64,000 bases of DNA from Deinococcus aquatilis DSM 23025 (GTDB lineage Bacteria; Deinococcota; Deinococci; Deinococcales; Deinococcaceae): NCBI RefSeq assembly GCF_000378445.1, contig NZ_KB899709.1, positions 1 to 64,000 of the forward strand, given 5' to 3'. Under the pieces are notes generated by a model. That model searched no databases, was not told where the DNA came from, and saw only the letters and a program-made list of their open reading frames with translations. Below, piece by piece: positions 49,435 to 58,550 of this stretch (positions are counted from its first letter, which is position 1; the number at the start of each line of letters is the position of its first letter). A program made the position numbers and the translations under genes.

Positions 49435-49544
49435 GTGGTCAGTGGTGAGTGGGAACGGCAAGAACAGAACCGCCTCCAAAACGGCATCAGGTGTGAATCT
49501 TTTGACCTTCCCACTGACTCCTCACTCCTGACCACTTCCCGCTC
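49423..49544. repeat. inverted pair of GTGGTCAGTGGTGAGTGG-like repeats
   Basis: Plus copy 49423-49453 starts in the last codons of the PAP2 gene; a degenerate inverse copy is at about 49508-49544. A relative is at 22571-22600 and a weak one near 33846-33875. The pair can fold into an imperfect stem and may end transcription. Confidence 0.6.
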
Positions 49545-49596
49545 CTTGTGTCCAGTCTCACTTCATTTTCTAAAGCATCAGAGGTAAGATACCCAC

Positions 49597-50250
49597 ATGA
49601 CAACCCCCAACGCTCAGACCGAGGCCCAACAGCAAGTTTTGGTGCCCCTGACCACGCCCGAAGACGTTGATCAATTTCTGAAAGAGCACCCCCTGGCCGC
49701 CGTATTCAAGGCGGGCACCTGCCACAAGACCATGCAGGGCTTTGGCGTACTGGAGCAGTTTTTGCAGCGCCACGAACTGCCTGTGGGCTTTATCCGGGTC
49801 GTGGATTGGCGTCCGGCCAGCAACCACGTCACTGACCTGACGGGCATTCAGCACCACAGTCCCCAACTGATTTTGTTCAAGGAAGGCCAGCCGCAGTTTG
49901 AAGTCAACAACTGGGACATCACCCCAGAGGCGCTGGAGCCTGTGTTCACGGCGCAGGTGCCCGTGCGTGCCGGAGAAGGGGCTGTGTCCACCGACGACAA
50001 TGTGGAACCCTACCGCCGCCTGATGCACGACTTCGTGGAAGGCCGCCTCAGCGACTGGGCTTTTCAGGATCAGTACGTGAATATGTTCCGCGACGACGCC
50101 AGCCTCCGCAGTCAGCGCGAATTCGAGCTGCTGTCGCGTCTGTTTGGCGACCCCGACGCCTATCACGGCGGCCTGCACCAACTGGGTCAGCCTCAGCAGC
50201 GCGGCGACCTGAAGGCCCGTGTTCAGGAACTCCTGACCGAGCTGGGCTGA
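49597..50250 (+). CDS. bacilliredoxin (YtxJ-like) fused to a colicin-immunity-like domain
   Basis: 217 aa. Residues ~15-115: thioredoxin fold of YtxJ, the monothiol bacilliredoxin that reduces bacillithiol mixed disulfides: [24 protein letters not shown] (active Cys), [36 protein letters not shown]. Residues ~130-217: [57 protein letters not shown], which resembles helical bacteriocin (colicin D/E)-immunity-like proteins. I have not seen this fusion described. TAAGAT (49585-49590) ends six bases before the ATG. Confidence 0.75.
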   Translation: MTTPNAQTEAQQQVLVPLTTPEDVDQFLKEHPLAAVFKAGTCHKTMQGFGVLEQFLQRHELPVGFIRVVDWRPASNHVTDLTGIQHHSPQLILFKEGQPQFEVNNWDITPEALEPVFTAQVPVRAGEGAVSTDDNVEPYRRLMHDFVEGRLSDWAFQDQYVNMFRDDASLRSQREFELLSRLFGDPDAYHGGLHQLGQPQQRGDLKARVQELLTELG

Positions 50251-50696
50251 TCCCCGCGAGCAAAGTGGAACCAGGTAGAACAAGAAACTGAGTCTGCCCA
50301 AGAGACGCACACCCGGCAATTCCAGCGGGTGTGCGTTCATATTGCTCAGTCCGCCTCAGTCCATCCGGCCCGCTCTGGCCCGAATCTATGGTTCTCCTCT
50401 CCTGCATCGGCAATCCTGCGCTCTCGCCTCAGCCAGCCGACAAATTAAGATCTCTGTTCTTCCAGTCTCATGTCCAACCCAGCCGAACCCGGCGGGCCGG
50501 ACGTGAGATTTTCGACGTGTGTAAGCGGGCCGTAAGAGGTTTCGCGGTGAGATGGTGGTGTTCATTTTCTGCACACTCCCCACTTAGTTTTCTCAGAGGG
50601 ACTGCCAGGAACCTCGGCCCGGTACTTTGCAACGCCCGCTCCGTGCGTACAGCGAAAATTTAACTTCCACTCATCTTAATCGTAGGTACACTGCCC
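50251..50696. other. intergenic region
   Basis: 446 bases; contains the terminator hairpin 50315-50346 and, at its right end, TACACT (50687-50692) four bases before the next ATG. No other gene seen. Confidence 0.6.
50315..50346 (+). terminator. terminator after bacilliredoxin fusion gene
   Basis: ACGCACACCCG (50315-50325) pairs with CGGGTGTGCGT (50336-50346), 10-base loop, followed by TC only, so weak U tract. Confidence 0.6.
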
Positions 50697-51521
50697 ATGT
50701 TGACCACTCTGCCTCTGCTCTCCGTACCGCAAGACCTTGCGGTGTACTCTCATCTATCCACCGATCATTACCCCTGGACAGAAGTTACGGTAGACCTCGC
50801 CACACGTCAGGCACAGGGATTTACTGGGGTATTCGATGCCATGCAGGGCCAGCGGTGGGCACGGTTCCTGTGGGTTCGCGGCCAGATGCGCGGCGGGTTC
50901 ACGGCGGGCGGTGAGGTCAGTTGGGCCACCATGATGCGCGGTCTGCCTCAGGCGATCATCAGCCTGCAAGAACTGGAACCTGTGGTGGCCGAGATCGTAT
51001 GGAGCTGCCGTCAGGCCAAGCCTGCTCCACTGCGCGGCGCGTGGCCCGACGTTCAGGTCACGCTGGAGCGCGAGCGGTTTTTTGGGGTGCTGGTTTCCGG
51101 AACAGCGTGCAGCTACTGGGAAACGGGCCGGATGCTGGGCGGCACCCTTCCCAAACAGGGCGCGGCCTGCGTCACGCTCTCGCCGCCAGTCATCGACGAC
51201 CGCCCGACCCTGCTGGCCTTCTGGATGGAACTGATCGCCGTGACCCACCGCGCCTTCCCCCTCGATGAAGTCTGGCGGCAGGTCAGCATCGGGCTGGCTG
51301 CCGAACACCCCTGCCTGGATCCCTTCGCACAGGAAGTACGCGTGCTGGGCGGGGTACTCCAGGCCGATCAGGAGGTGGGCGTGAGTGAGCTGCGGCCCGC
51401 GCTGCTGGCGGCCTACCGCGCCACCCTGACCCGGTTGGGCGTGCGCCTAAACGATCTGCCCATCGCTTCTCTGCGTGAACAGCCCATCTGGGCCACTGCT
51501 GGACTGGAGGTGACCGCATGA
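50697..51521 (+). CDS. hypothetical protein, DUF4388/PATAN-like N-terminal region
   Basis: 274 aa. The segment QGFTGVFDAMQGQRWARFLWVRGQMRGGFTAGGEVSW resembles the opening of DUF4388/PATAN domains, which occur in bacterial signalling proteins. A helical region follows (TLLAFWMELIAVTHRAFPLDEVWRQV). It overlaps the next gene by ATGA. Together with the next two genes it forms a rightward cluster. Assignment to DUF4388 is tentative. Confidence 0.6.
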   Translation: MLTTLPLLSVPQDLAVYSHLSTDHYPWTEVTVDLATRQAQGFTGVFDAMQGQRWARFLWVRGQMRGGFTAGGEVSWATMMRGLPQAIISLQELEPVVAEIVWSCRQAKPAPLRGAWPDVQVTLERERFFGVLVSGTACSYWETGRMLGGTLPKQGAACVTLSPPVIDDRPTLLAFWMELIAVTHRAFPLDEVWRQVSIGLAAEHPCLDPFAQEVRVLGGVLQADQEVGVSELRPALLAAYRATLTRLGVRLNDLPIASLREQPIWATAGLEVTA

Positions 51522-51955
51522 CCGCCCCCACTGGACAACCCAATTCCACTGGCCCCCTGAGATGGCCGAGCGACCTGCAAGATTCCACGCCGCTGCCTTT
51601 TAACGTGTGGCGCGTGATGCATCAGGTCAACGGCGAGCGCGACGCGATGGAGGTCGCTCGGCTGGCCCGCGTGAGTCTGCCGGAAGTGTTGGATGCCGTA
51701 AGTCAGGCCGGGCGCTGGTCGGGCCGCGCAGCGCAGCGCGAACAACCCGTGACCGAACAGGCCCTCAAGGAAATTCAGCAGTGCCTGATGGTCGTCGTCG
51801 GGCCGATGGGTGAATTCATGGTCGACGACGCTTTTGAAGACCTCGGGGAGCAGAACGTGACCCTCAGCCAACTGCTGGGCCACCTGGCGACCCAGTTGGG
51901 CGAAAGCCGCGTGCAGGCCTTCGTCCGGCAACTGCGGGCGCGGGGCATCGCATGA
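51518..51955 (+). CDS. hypothetical protein, signalling cluster
   Basis: 145 aa. N-terminal winged-helix-like stretch [43 protein letters not shown], then a helical C-terminal domain [29 protein letters not shown]...[26 protein letters not shown], a pattern I associate with the C-terminal domain (DUF8082-like) of cyanobacterial and Deinococcus response proteins. Coupled by ATGA to 50697. Function unknown. Confidence 0.6.
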   Translation: MTAPTGQPNSTGPLRWPSDLQDSTPLPFNVWRVMHQVNGERDAMEVARLARVSLPEVLDAVSQAGRWSGRAAQREQPVTEQALKEIQQCLMVVVGPMGEFMVDDAFEDLGEQNVTLSQLLGHLATQLGESRVQAFVRQLRARGIA

Positions 51956-52106
51956 CGCGCCTGCGCCGTTCCAGAGACGGCCCACGACTTTCACTGCTCG
52001 CGGCGCACCTCACCGCACACCACCGCCTCTCTGATCCCTCTTCCGTCCGCGCCCCTCTTCTGCCCAGCGGTCTAGGCTTGGGCAGCCCCCACCGGAAGGT
52101 CATGCC

Positions 52107-53813
52107 ATGAAGTACACCGTCATCATTCGCCAGCCCGTACCAGATGAGGTTCGCCCCAATCTGGAAAAACAACTCATGGAACGCTTCGGCCTGTCGGGTG
52201 ATCAGGCCCAGCGCCTCTCGGCCCGCCGTTCTGGCCGACTGATGAAACCCACTGGCCGCGCCCGCGCCGACCTGCTGATGCGGGTGTTTCAGGATGTGGG
52301 GGCACAGGTGGCAATGGAAGAGGTACGGGAAGAAACGGGCATGTTCAGCGACCCCTTTCAGGCTGTTCCCACCCCCACGCCTGCCATGGCGGGCTGGAGC
52401 AACGGCCAAACTGACGACGTGCCTCTGGCACCGACCCGTCAGGGCGAAACGCTGGCCGAGTTGATCGCCAGCAGCGCCCGCAGCGACGCTGGTGGCCGTC
52501 AGCCTGCCAGTGGAGTGGTGGGCCGCGCCGCCCTGGCCGAAGACGACAACTGGGCCGACCTCGCCGCGCCGCAGCCCGGCAACCTGTCTGGACGGGGCAG
52601 CAACGACCTGGACAGCCTCTTTCCCGCTGGTGCGGCGTTCCCCGACACCACCGTTTTCCCCGATCCTTTTGCGCCTCAGGGCGGCGCTCCGCTCGGAACA
52701 GCGCCCACGATGAACGGGCTGGACAGCCTGCCCGAAGTCTCTGCCGCCAATCTGTCTGATCCTGCGGCGCAGGCCAATGCCTCTACCGACGTGTGGTCTG
52801 ACTTCACGGGCGCACTGACGATCACGGATGCCAAGCCCCGCGAGGAGGCTGCCCCCGCCGAAACGCCCTCGGCCATGTTCCTGACCGCCGTGAACGAAGA
52901 AAGCCGCAGCAACCTGGGACGGCGCCGCAGTCTGGCCCAGCAGTTGACCTTCGGGGCGCTGGCTCCGCTGGCCCTGTCTACCGCCGTCACGCTGACCCTG
53001 CTGAGCCTGACCCTGCCCGGATTGCAGCGCCAACTGGTGGCCCAGAACGCACAGGCCGTGGCCGTGGCCGTGGGAACCAGCCTCGACACCCGCGACCAGG
53101 AAACAGTAAACGCGCAGCTCGACGCTCTTCTGGCCCGCTCTGCCGTAGGTTTTGTGCGCGTGGAGTTGCCCGACGGCACGACCTACTTCCGTGGCCGTGA
53201 CCCCCGCCTGGACGGAACCCTGCAAAGCAGCGTGGCGAAGTGGTTGGTGGACAACCCCATCACGGGCACCTTCCAGACGTCGGGCAGCGCCGCCGACAGC
53301 TACCGCACCCAGTTGCAGCAGCTTGAGGACGTGGGCGCAGGTGACTCTGCCCAGGCGCAGGAGCTTCGCCGTCAGGCCGAAGACCCCGCCAACCAGCGCA
53401 GCGACCGCACACCCTACGTGGTCAGCCGCCTGGGCGTGATCGAGGGCGAGAACGGCCAGCGCACCACCACCTCCGCCACCGCCAAGAACGACAGCCTGCT
53501 GTACCGAATCGCGGTAGGGGTGCCCAACGCACAGGCCGCCATCAACCTCCGCAACACGCTGCTGCTGGTGCTGGGCGTGTCGCTGCTGGCGTTGGCACTG
53601 GCCGGTGTACTGGCTGTACGTGCCGCCCGCCGCGTGGTGCAGCCCATCGAGCGCCTCGTCTCTGTGGCCGATGCCATCAGCATGGGCGACCTGACCCGTC
53701 CTGTACAGGCCGACCGCAACGACGAAATCGGTGATCTGGCACAGGCACTGGAGCGGATGCGCCTCAGCTTGGAAGCCGCGATGGACCGTCTGCGCCGCCG
53801 TAAACGCGGATAA
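52107..53813 (+). CDS. membrane sensor-like protein with HAMP domain
   Basis: 568 aa. Residues ~1-75: small domain ([46 protein letters not shown]...[15 protein letters not shown]). Residues ~80-270 low-complexity acidic linker; first membrane segment ~275-305 ([24 protein letters not shown]); extracytoplasmic part to ~480; second segment ~482-505; HAMP ~507-560 ([50 protein letters not shown]). It ends after HAMP: no kinase, cyclase or methyl-accepting domain. So the output is either in another protein or in the N-terminal cytoplasmic domain. GGAAGG precedes the ATG. Confidence 0.8.
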   Translation: MKYTVIIRQPVPDEVRPNLEKQLMERFGLSGDQAQRLSARRSGRLMKPTGRARADLLMRVFQDVGAQVAMEEVREETGMFSDPFQAVPTPTPAMAGWSNGQTDDVPLAPTRQGETLAELIASSARSDAGGRQPASGVVGRAALAEDDNWADLAAPQPGNLSGRGSNDLDSLFPAGAAFPDTTVFPDPFAPQGGAPLGTAPTMNGLDSLPEVSAANLSDPAAQANASTDVWSDFTGALTITDAKPREEAAPAETPSAMFLTAVNEESRSNLGRRRSLAQQLTFGALAPLALSTAVTLTLLSLTLPGLQRQLVAQNAQAVAVAVGTSLDTRDQETVNAQLDALLARSAVGFVRVELPDGTTYFRGRDPRLDGTLQSSVAKWLVDNPITGTFQTSGSAADSYRTQLQQLEDVGAGDSAQAQELRRQAEDPANQRSDRTPYVVSRLGVIEGENGQRTTTSATAKNDSLLYRIAVGVPNAQAAINLRNTLLLVLGVSLLALALAGVLAVRAARRVVQPIERLVSVADAISMGDLTRPVQADRNDEIGDLAQALERMRLSLEAAMDRLRRRKRG

Positions 53814-53834
53814 GTCTTCTCAACATCAGCAGCA

Positions 53835-53872
53835 GTGGGCGGCCAGAGCAACAAAGGGCCGCCCACCGCTTT
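53835..53872 (+). terminator. terminator after HAMP gene
   Basis: GTGGGCGGCC (53835-53844) pairs with GGCCGCCCAC (53857-53866), 12-base loop, then CGCTTTT. Confidence 0.75.
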
Positions 53873-54062
53873 TGAAATCGTGCCGACAACAGCGCTCTGT
53901 CTCAGGTGAGGGACAGAGGCATACCTGTAAAGATGCAGAACAGAAACATCCTGACACCGCAGCAAGAAAGAGCTGCTGAGGGGAAGGCCGCGACTTACCG
54001 AGCAGCCCACATCAAAAAGGACAGGGAACCTCTAGCGGCCCCTGCCCCAGATTGACTGGACT

Positions 54063-54524
54063 TTACTTGCTGGCTTCCATGCTGTGCTTCATATCGCGGA
54101 TCTGGTCATGGCTGGCCTTCACCTGAGCAAACTGCGTTTCCACGAAAGAACGGATGTCGGCGGGCAGGTCGGCTTCTTTCAGCACATCCTGATAGTTTTC
54201 CACGGCCACGTCTTCGCCGCGCTCGCACTCTGCCACCACCTGATAGTCACCGCGTCCGGTCACGGCGTCGCGCACGTTCAGCCAGGTACGGTGCAGGGCT
54301 GCACCCACGCTGCCGCCCTCGCGGGGCTTGTCGCCCAGGCGGGTGATGTGGGCTTCCACTTCGTTGGCAAGCTGGGCGCGTTGGGTGCTGCGCTCCGAAA
54401 ACAATGTCTTCAGGCTGGCTTCGGTGGCATGTTCGGCGGCGTCGGCAAAGCCTTTTTCACCGTCGCGCAGGGTGCCCAGCAGGTATTGCAGTTTGTCCAG
54501 CACGGTTTCGTTGGTCATCGTCAT
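54063..54524 (-). CDS. DUF2383/PA2169-type four-helix protein
   Basis: 153 aa: NETVLDKLQYLLGTLRDGEKGFADAAEHATEASLKTLFSERSTQRAQLANEVEAHITRLGDKPREGGSVGAALHRTWLNVRDAVTGRGDYQVVAECERGEDVAVENYQDVL, the ferritin-like four-helix bundle of PA2169/DUF2383, found across many bacteria under stress. The E..H metal-like residues (ERGED, EAHITRLGD) are present but metal binding is not established. AGGAGG lies seven bases before the ATG (54522-54524); upstream in-frame starts are ignored. Confidence 0.85.
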   Translation of the reverse strand: MTMTNETVLDKLQYLLGTLRDGEKGFADAAEHATEASLKTLFSERSTQRAQLANEVEAHITRLGDKPREGGSVGAALHRTWLNVRDAVTGRGDYQVVAECERGEDVAVENYQDVLKEADLPADIRSFVETQFAQVKASHDQIRDMKHSMEASK

Positions 54525-54727
54525 GGTAGTTCCTCCTGAGGTGTGAGGGCGAATGCAGGCAATGGGGCGCATTAACACACCCGGCCCACAGGCCATATGC
54601 CGAGAGTACGGGGCGTACCCATACGGCTTGGCGTGAAAACACACAGGAGGAATTAACACGACGTTGAGCCTCTATTGGGCATGCCCTGAGACAATGTTGA
54701 TGGCCGGGTCTGTGCTTGACTGCGTCC

Positions 54728-55459
54728 ATGACTGCGCCCGTTTCCTCTCCCCTGCCTCCCGCACGCGGTCCCTGGGTTTTGCGAATGCAGTGGCACGACC
54801 TGTGTTTCATGCACTGGCCCGTGAACGCTGAGGCCATTGCCCGCACCCTGCCAGCAGGTGTGGAGGTAGATACACGCGGCGGGCAAGCCTACCTGGGCGT
54901 CGTGCCTTTCCGCATGAGCGGTGTCGCGCCCCGCACCCTGCCCGACGTGCCGCGCCTGAGCGCCTTTCCGGAGCTGAACCTGAGAACGTATGTCACGGTG
55001 GACGGCGTACCGGGCGTGTGGTTCTACAGTCTGGATATTCCTGAACCTCTGCCTGTGGTGCTGGCCCGCACCTTCTTTTATCTGCCCTACAACCTGGCCC
55101 GGATGTGGATGCAGCATGAACACGGAATCACGCGGTATGCCAGCCTCCGCACGCAGGCCGACGCCCCGGCAGGCCGATTCGCCGCCGCCTACCGGTCCAC
55201 AGGAGCAGAGTTTCAGGCTGCCCCCGGCACGCTGGAAGACTGGTTGACCAATCGGTTGGCCCTGTACAGCGCCGACCAGCAGGGCCGCGTCTACCGGGGG
55301 CACATCCACCACACGCCCTGGCCCCTGCGCCGCGCCGAAGCCCAGATCACCGAAAATACGCTGGCTGACCGCCTGGGTGTAGTGCTGGAGGGCCAGCCCC
55401 ATCTGCTGCACGCCAAGCGGTTGGATGTGCGGGCGCGGTGGGTCGAGCGGGTGCGCTGA
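54728..55459 (+). CDS. DUF2071 (YqjF-like) protein
   Basis: 243 aa. Typical features: MQWHDLCFMHWPVNAEAIARTLPAGVEVDTRGGQAYLGVVPFRMSGV, AFPELNLRTYVTVDGVPGVWFYSLDI, HHTPWPLRRAEAQI. The family (COG3361) has a beta-barrel fold and no agreed function. The ATG at 54728 is preferred to a TTG at 54716. It is followed by a convergent operon 3 bases away. Confidence 0.88.
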   Translation: MTAPVSSPLPPARGPWVLRMQWHDLCFMHWPVNAEAIARTLPAGVEVDTRGGQAYLGVVPFRMSGVAPRTLPDVPRLSAFPELNLRTYVTVDGVPGVWFYSLDIPEPLPVVLARTFFYLPYNLARMWMQHEHGITRYASLRTQADAPAGRFAAAYRSTGAEFQAAPGTLEDWLTNRLALYSADQQGRVYRGHIHHTPWPLRRAEAQITENTLADRLGVVLEGQPHLLHAKRLDVRARWVERVR

Positions 55460-55462
55460 AAG

Positions 55463-56428
55463 CTAGGCCGTGTTCTCCAGTCCAAACGGCACCTTGAGGC
55501 CCGCTTCCGCTGTTTCGCGGGCGATGGCGGGAGCGTGGGTCAGGGCCAGCACAGCGCGGTAAGTTCGCAGCGCAAGGTCGCGGTCTCCCTGCGCGTCGCG
55601 CACTTGTCCCAGACGGGCCAGCGTCAGACCGGGCAGGCTGCGGGGCAAGTCGGTCAGACCGTGTGCAGCGCGTTCCAGCAGGGCGCGGGCGGTGGCAAGG
55701 TCGCCCACGGCGAGGTGAATGCTGGCGGCGGCAGCGTCCAGTTCGGCTTTGGGCGTGACCGGATCGCCGGGTTCGCGGTCCAGGGCGGCCAGCAATGCGC
55801 CCAAGTCGTCGGCTTCATTCAGTTGCCAGGCCCGGTCGGCCAGCGCCCGCACGCGGCTCAATTCGCCGGGGGCAAACCCGGTCAGCTCAGGCAGGGTGGA
55901 TTCGGGCAGGAGGGCTTGCAAGCCCGGCAGATCGTCCAGCGCTGCCAGTACCACCCCCGACTGACCCTCCAGAGCGCCTGCCAACTCGGACAGACGCCGC
56001 TCCTGCCAGCGCGTGCCAGGGCCTTCGTCCAGCGCAGTACGCACGGCGGCGTGGTAGGTGCGGGCAGAGTCCAGAAGCTCTGGGCTGATGGCCCGCACGT
56101 CACTGAGGGGTTCGGTCAGGGCCGCACTCAGGGCACGTTCGGCCTGCCCTGCCGCCCGCAACCGTTCGCGACCCTGTGGATACTGGTTCAAAAAGTTGGT
56201 GAGCTGGTGGTAGTCAGCCTCGGCCCAGGCCCAGTCGGGGGCCACCTCGCGGATGCCGATTCGGGCGGCGGGCAAGGCGTCGCGCAGGGGGTGATCGGGG
56301 TCGGAACCCGTGGCCCACCAGACTTCGGACACGCCCAGAAACCGCAGGAGTTCGACCACCGTACCCGCGTTGTACTGCGGGCTGAGGCGCAGCAGGTCGC
56401 CCACATCGGGCAGCAGCGTGAGGGTCAT
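55463..56428 (-). CDS. hypothetical helical-repeat (TPR-like) protein
   Basis: 321 aa, Leu/Ala-rich, ~75% predicted helix by composition. The C-terminal ~100 residues show TPR-style pairs ([54 protein letters not shown]). Third gene of the operon with the decarboxylase homologue; start overlaps the upstream gene by ATGA. No catalytic motif seen. Confidence 0.6.
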   Translation of the reverse strand: MTLTLLPDVGDLLRLSPQYNAGTVVELLRFLGVSEVWWATGSDPDHPLRDALPAARIGIREVAPDWAWAEADYHQLTNFLNQYPQGRERLRAAGQAERALSAALTEPLSDVRAISPELLDSARTYHAAVRTALDEGPGTRWQERRLSELAGALEGQSGVVLAALDDLPGLQALLPESTLPELTGFAPGELSRVRALADRAWQLNEADDLGALLAALDREPGDPVTPKAELDAAAASIHLAVGDLATARALLERAAHGLTDLPRSLPGLTLARLGQVRDAQGDRDLALRTYRAVLALTHAPAIARETAEAGLKVPFGLENTA

Positions 56429-56952
56429 GGGCTGACCACCGCGCCGCGCCGCGCCAGTTCATCCAGCAGATGTTGAGGATCGGCGGGGGTCAGGAAGTAC
56501 CACCGGAGCGGTTGGGAGGCGGCCTGATTGATCGGCAAACCCACCAGAATTCCGCCCGACCCTGCCGATGCCAGAGCCGTAACCGACTTCACCTCATCGG
56601 AAACAAACGAAAATGCGCCGCTGAGATACCCCGGCAAGCCTGTGCCAAAGGTGCGAACGCCCAAGCGTCCTGCTGTACGCCGTGCCCGCATGCCCAGCAC
56701 GGGCAGCAGCGTGGTTCCAAACAGATGCCTGATTTCCAATCCATCTGGGGTCAGGCGGTAACGCAGGCGGCGCGGCGCAAGCTGAAAAAGAACTGTGAGC
56801 GCCGCAGCCCCCAGCAGCAATTCCCAGTGCGGTACGGTGGGCGATTCGGGGAGGTCGGGCACGAAGGCCAGTGCCGCCAGCAGCAGCGGAATCCCCCACA
56901 GCACCACCTGAATTGGCCCTGATCCCGCCGGATGTGCCAGCTCAAAAGTCAT
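56425..56952 (-). CDS. membrane protein, PH-like (bPH) type
   Basis: 175 aa. Two N-terminal hydrophobic segments ([35 protein letters not shown]) followed by a soluble beta-rich region [30 protein letters not shown]... resembling bacterial PH domains. Between the decarboxylase homologue and the helical protein; ATGA overlaps at both ends indicate strong translational coupling. Role unknown, possibly a lipid-interface partner. Confidence 0.6.
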   Translation of the reverse strand: MTFELAHPAGSGPIQVVLWGIPLLLAALAFVPDLPESPTVPHWELLLGAAALTVLFQLAPRRLRYRLTPDGLEIRHLFGTTLLPVLGMRARRTAGRLGVRTFGTGLPGYLSGAFSFVSDEVKSVTALASAGSGGILVGLPINQAASQPLRWYFLTPADPQHLLDELARRGAVVSP

Positions 56953-57635
56953 GCTTCGGCCCGCGCCACCACCGTTTCTGCGCCAATTACGCGCTCGCCT
57001 ACGCTGATCTGGGGCGTAAAGGCGGCGGGCAGCAGCAGCAGCACCAACCCGCCTTCATCCAGAAACGCACTCTTGTTGCCCGCCCGCGCCGCGTCGCCTT
57101 CGCGGGTGTAAGACGTGGCCTTCAGGCCGCTGCCGGGAGCCACCAGCGTCACGGTCACGTCTCCGTGCGGGGTCTGGGTGGTCAGGGCGTGGCGCTCGTT
57201 TTCCAGCGTGCCACGTGTGCCCAACAGGTCGGCAGGGCGTCCAGCCAACAAAGAAACGGCTGCCCCCGCCGAAAGCAGCGGCGTGTTCTGGCGGCTGCCC
57301 GTATGGTGGGCACGGGTCACTGCCCCACCGACCGGGTGGTATGTGAAATGCACGTCCAGCGGTCCCATGTACACACCCAGCAACCAGCCGTCAGGGGCGG
57401 CTTCCGACAGGCCCGACAGGTCGCTGACCGGGATGGAATGGGCTGCGGAGTCAGTGTCGATCTGCCCGCCCGTCACGCGCTTCACGAAGCACACCACGCC
57501 GTCGGCTGGGGCCAGAACCGTATCGGCATCGGTGGGCGGCAACCGCACCGGATCGCGAAAACGGTACACGCCGCGCAGGTAATACAGGGCGGCTCCGGCA
57601 GCGGCGAGAGGCAGAATGCGGCGCAACAAAGTCAT
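56949..57635 (-). CDS. phosphatidylserine decarboxylase homologue lacking the cleavage serine
   Basis: 228 aa. One N-terminal hydrophobic segment, then PSD-type features: VLAPADGVVCFVKRV, LLGVYMGPLDVHFTYHPVGG (Asp94/His96), NERHALTTQTPHGDVTVTLVAPG, and the C-terminal segment REGDAARAGNKSAFLDEGGLVLLLLP. In working PSD proteins this segment carries a Gly-Ser that self-cleaves to form the pyruvoyl cofactor (FGSR or LGST type); here the aligned position reads EGGL, Gly195-Gly196. So canonical maturation seems impossible. TAGACT (57642-57647) ends six bases before the ATG. First gene of a three-gene operon. Confidence 0.75.
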   Translation of the reverse strand: MTLLRRILPLAAAGAALYYLRGVYRFRDPVRLPPTDADTVLAPADGVVCFVKRVTGGQIDTDSAAHSIPVSDLSGLSEAAPDGWLLGVYMGPLDVHFTYHPVGGAVTRAHHTGSRQNTPLLSAGAAVSLLAGRPADLLGTRGTLENERHALTTQTPHGDVTVTLVAPGSGLKATSYTREGDAARAGNKSAFLDEGGLVLLLLPAAFTPQISVGERVIGAETVVARAEA

Positions 57636-57688
57636 AGCCGGAGTCTAGCGGGAAGCAGCACCGTACAGAGGGGCAAGCCCCACAGACC

Positions 57689-57728
57689 AAAAACAGAGCG
57701 GCGCAAACCCGCAGGCCGCGCCGCTCTG
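57689..57728 (-). terminator. terminator after cyclophilin gene
   Basis: CAGAGCGGCGC (57694-57704) pairs with GCGCCGCTCTG (57718-57728), 13-base loop; the A run 57689-57693 gives UUUUU on the minus strand. Confidence 0.88.
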
Positions 57729-57742
57729 GGGTCTGAACAGCC

Positions 57743-58471
57743 TTACTTGGAGGCCAGGATGGTCACGCTTTGCAGGGTATCGGCCACCACTCCGGGCAGG
57801 GGCGTATCGTTGCCGCTCGCCGTGCGCGTCAGCTTATTGAGGGCGTCTTGCCCCGCCGTGACCTTGCCGAACACCGTGTACTGTCCACTCAGGAAATCAG
57901 CGTCGGTGAGGGTGATGAAAAACTGGCTGCCCTGAGAATCGGGGCTTTGCGAGCGGGCCATGCCCAGCACACCTGCCGAGTTGAAGCGCAGCTTGTTCTT
58001 GACTTCATAGGAGAACTGGTAGCCAGGACCACCTGTTCCCCAGGCCGCTTTTTTGGCTGGATCGACGCTGAGAGGGTCACCGCCCTGCGCCATGAACCCG
58101 TCGATGACACGGTGGAAACGGGTGCCGTCATAGAAGTGATTCAGAGCCAGGAATACGAAGTTGTTGACGGCCACCGGACTGCCCGCAGCGTTCAGATCGA
58201 TGGTGATGTCACCCTTGGTGGTTTTCAGGACGGCGCGGTACTGCTTGCCGGGCACCGTGACCTGCGTGGCCTTCTCGAAGGTGCGAATGGGGGTGGAGCT
58301 GAGGTAGGGCAGCGGTGCATAGACGACTGGCGCGGCAGCAGTCGCAGGCGTGGTGGCAGCGGCAGGCGTTTTCGCTGGTACGGAGGTGGGAACCTTGCTG
58401 GCCTGGGGCGCACAGGACATCAGCAGCAGACCGAGCGCAGACAGGCCGAGGAAGCGTTTATGAGCAAGCAT
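57743..58471 (-). CDS. lipoprotein cyclophilin-type peptidyl-prolyl isomerase
   Basis: 242 aa. Lipobox LLMSC (Cys ~20), Ala/Pro/Thr linker, then cyclophilin domain: VAVNNFVFLALNHFYDGTRFHRVIDGFMAQGGDP (catalytic Arg in FHR), NSAGVLGMARSQSPDSQGSQFFITLTDADFLSGQYTVFGKV. Catalyses Xaa-Pro isomerisation during folding of envelope proteins. TATACT (58478-58483) ends six bases before the ATG. A hairpin terminates it. Confidence 0.93.
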   Translation of the reverse strand: MLAHKRFLGLSALGLLLMSCAPQASKVPTSVPAKTPAAATTPATAAAPVVYAPLPYLSSTPIRTFEKATQVTVPGKQYRAVLKTTKGDITIDLNAAGSPVAVNNFVFLALNHFYDGTRFHRVIDGFMAQGGDPLSVDPAKKAAWGTGGPGYQFSYEVKNKLRFNSAGVLGMARSQSPDSQGSQFFITLTDADFLSGQYTVFGKVTAGQDALNKLTRTASGNDTPLPGVVADTLQSVTILASK

Positions 58472-58550
58472 GGCCGGAGTATAGAGAAGGTGGAGATGAG
58501 ACGGGCAACAGTCCCCACGGGTTGGCCTGATCGCTCAGAGTTGCCGGGGC

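Noticed and set aside
51864..53225. 453-codon frame opposite the HAMP gene
   Set aside because: Antisense shadow with Gly/Arg-rich composition; the plus strand carries HAMP and ordered membrane segments.
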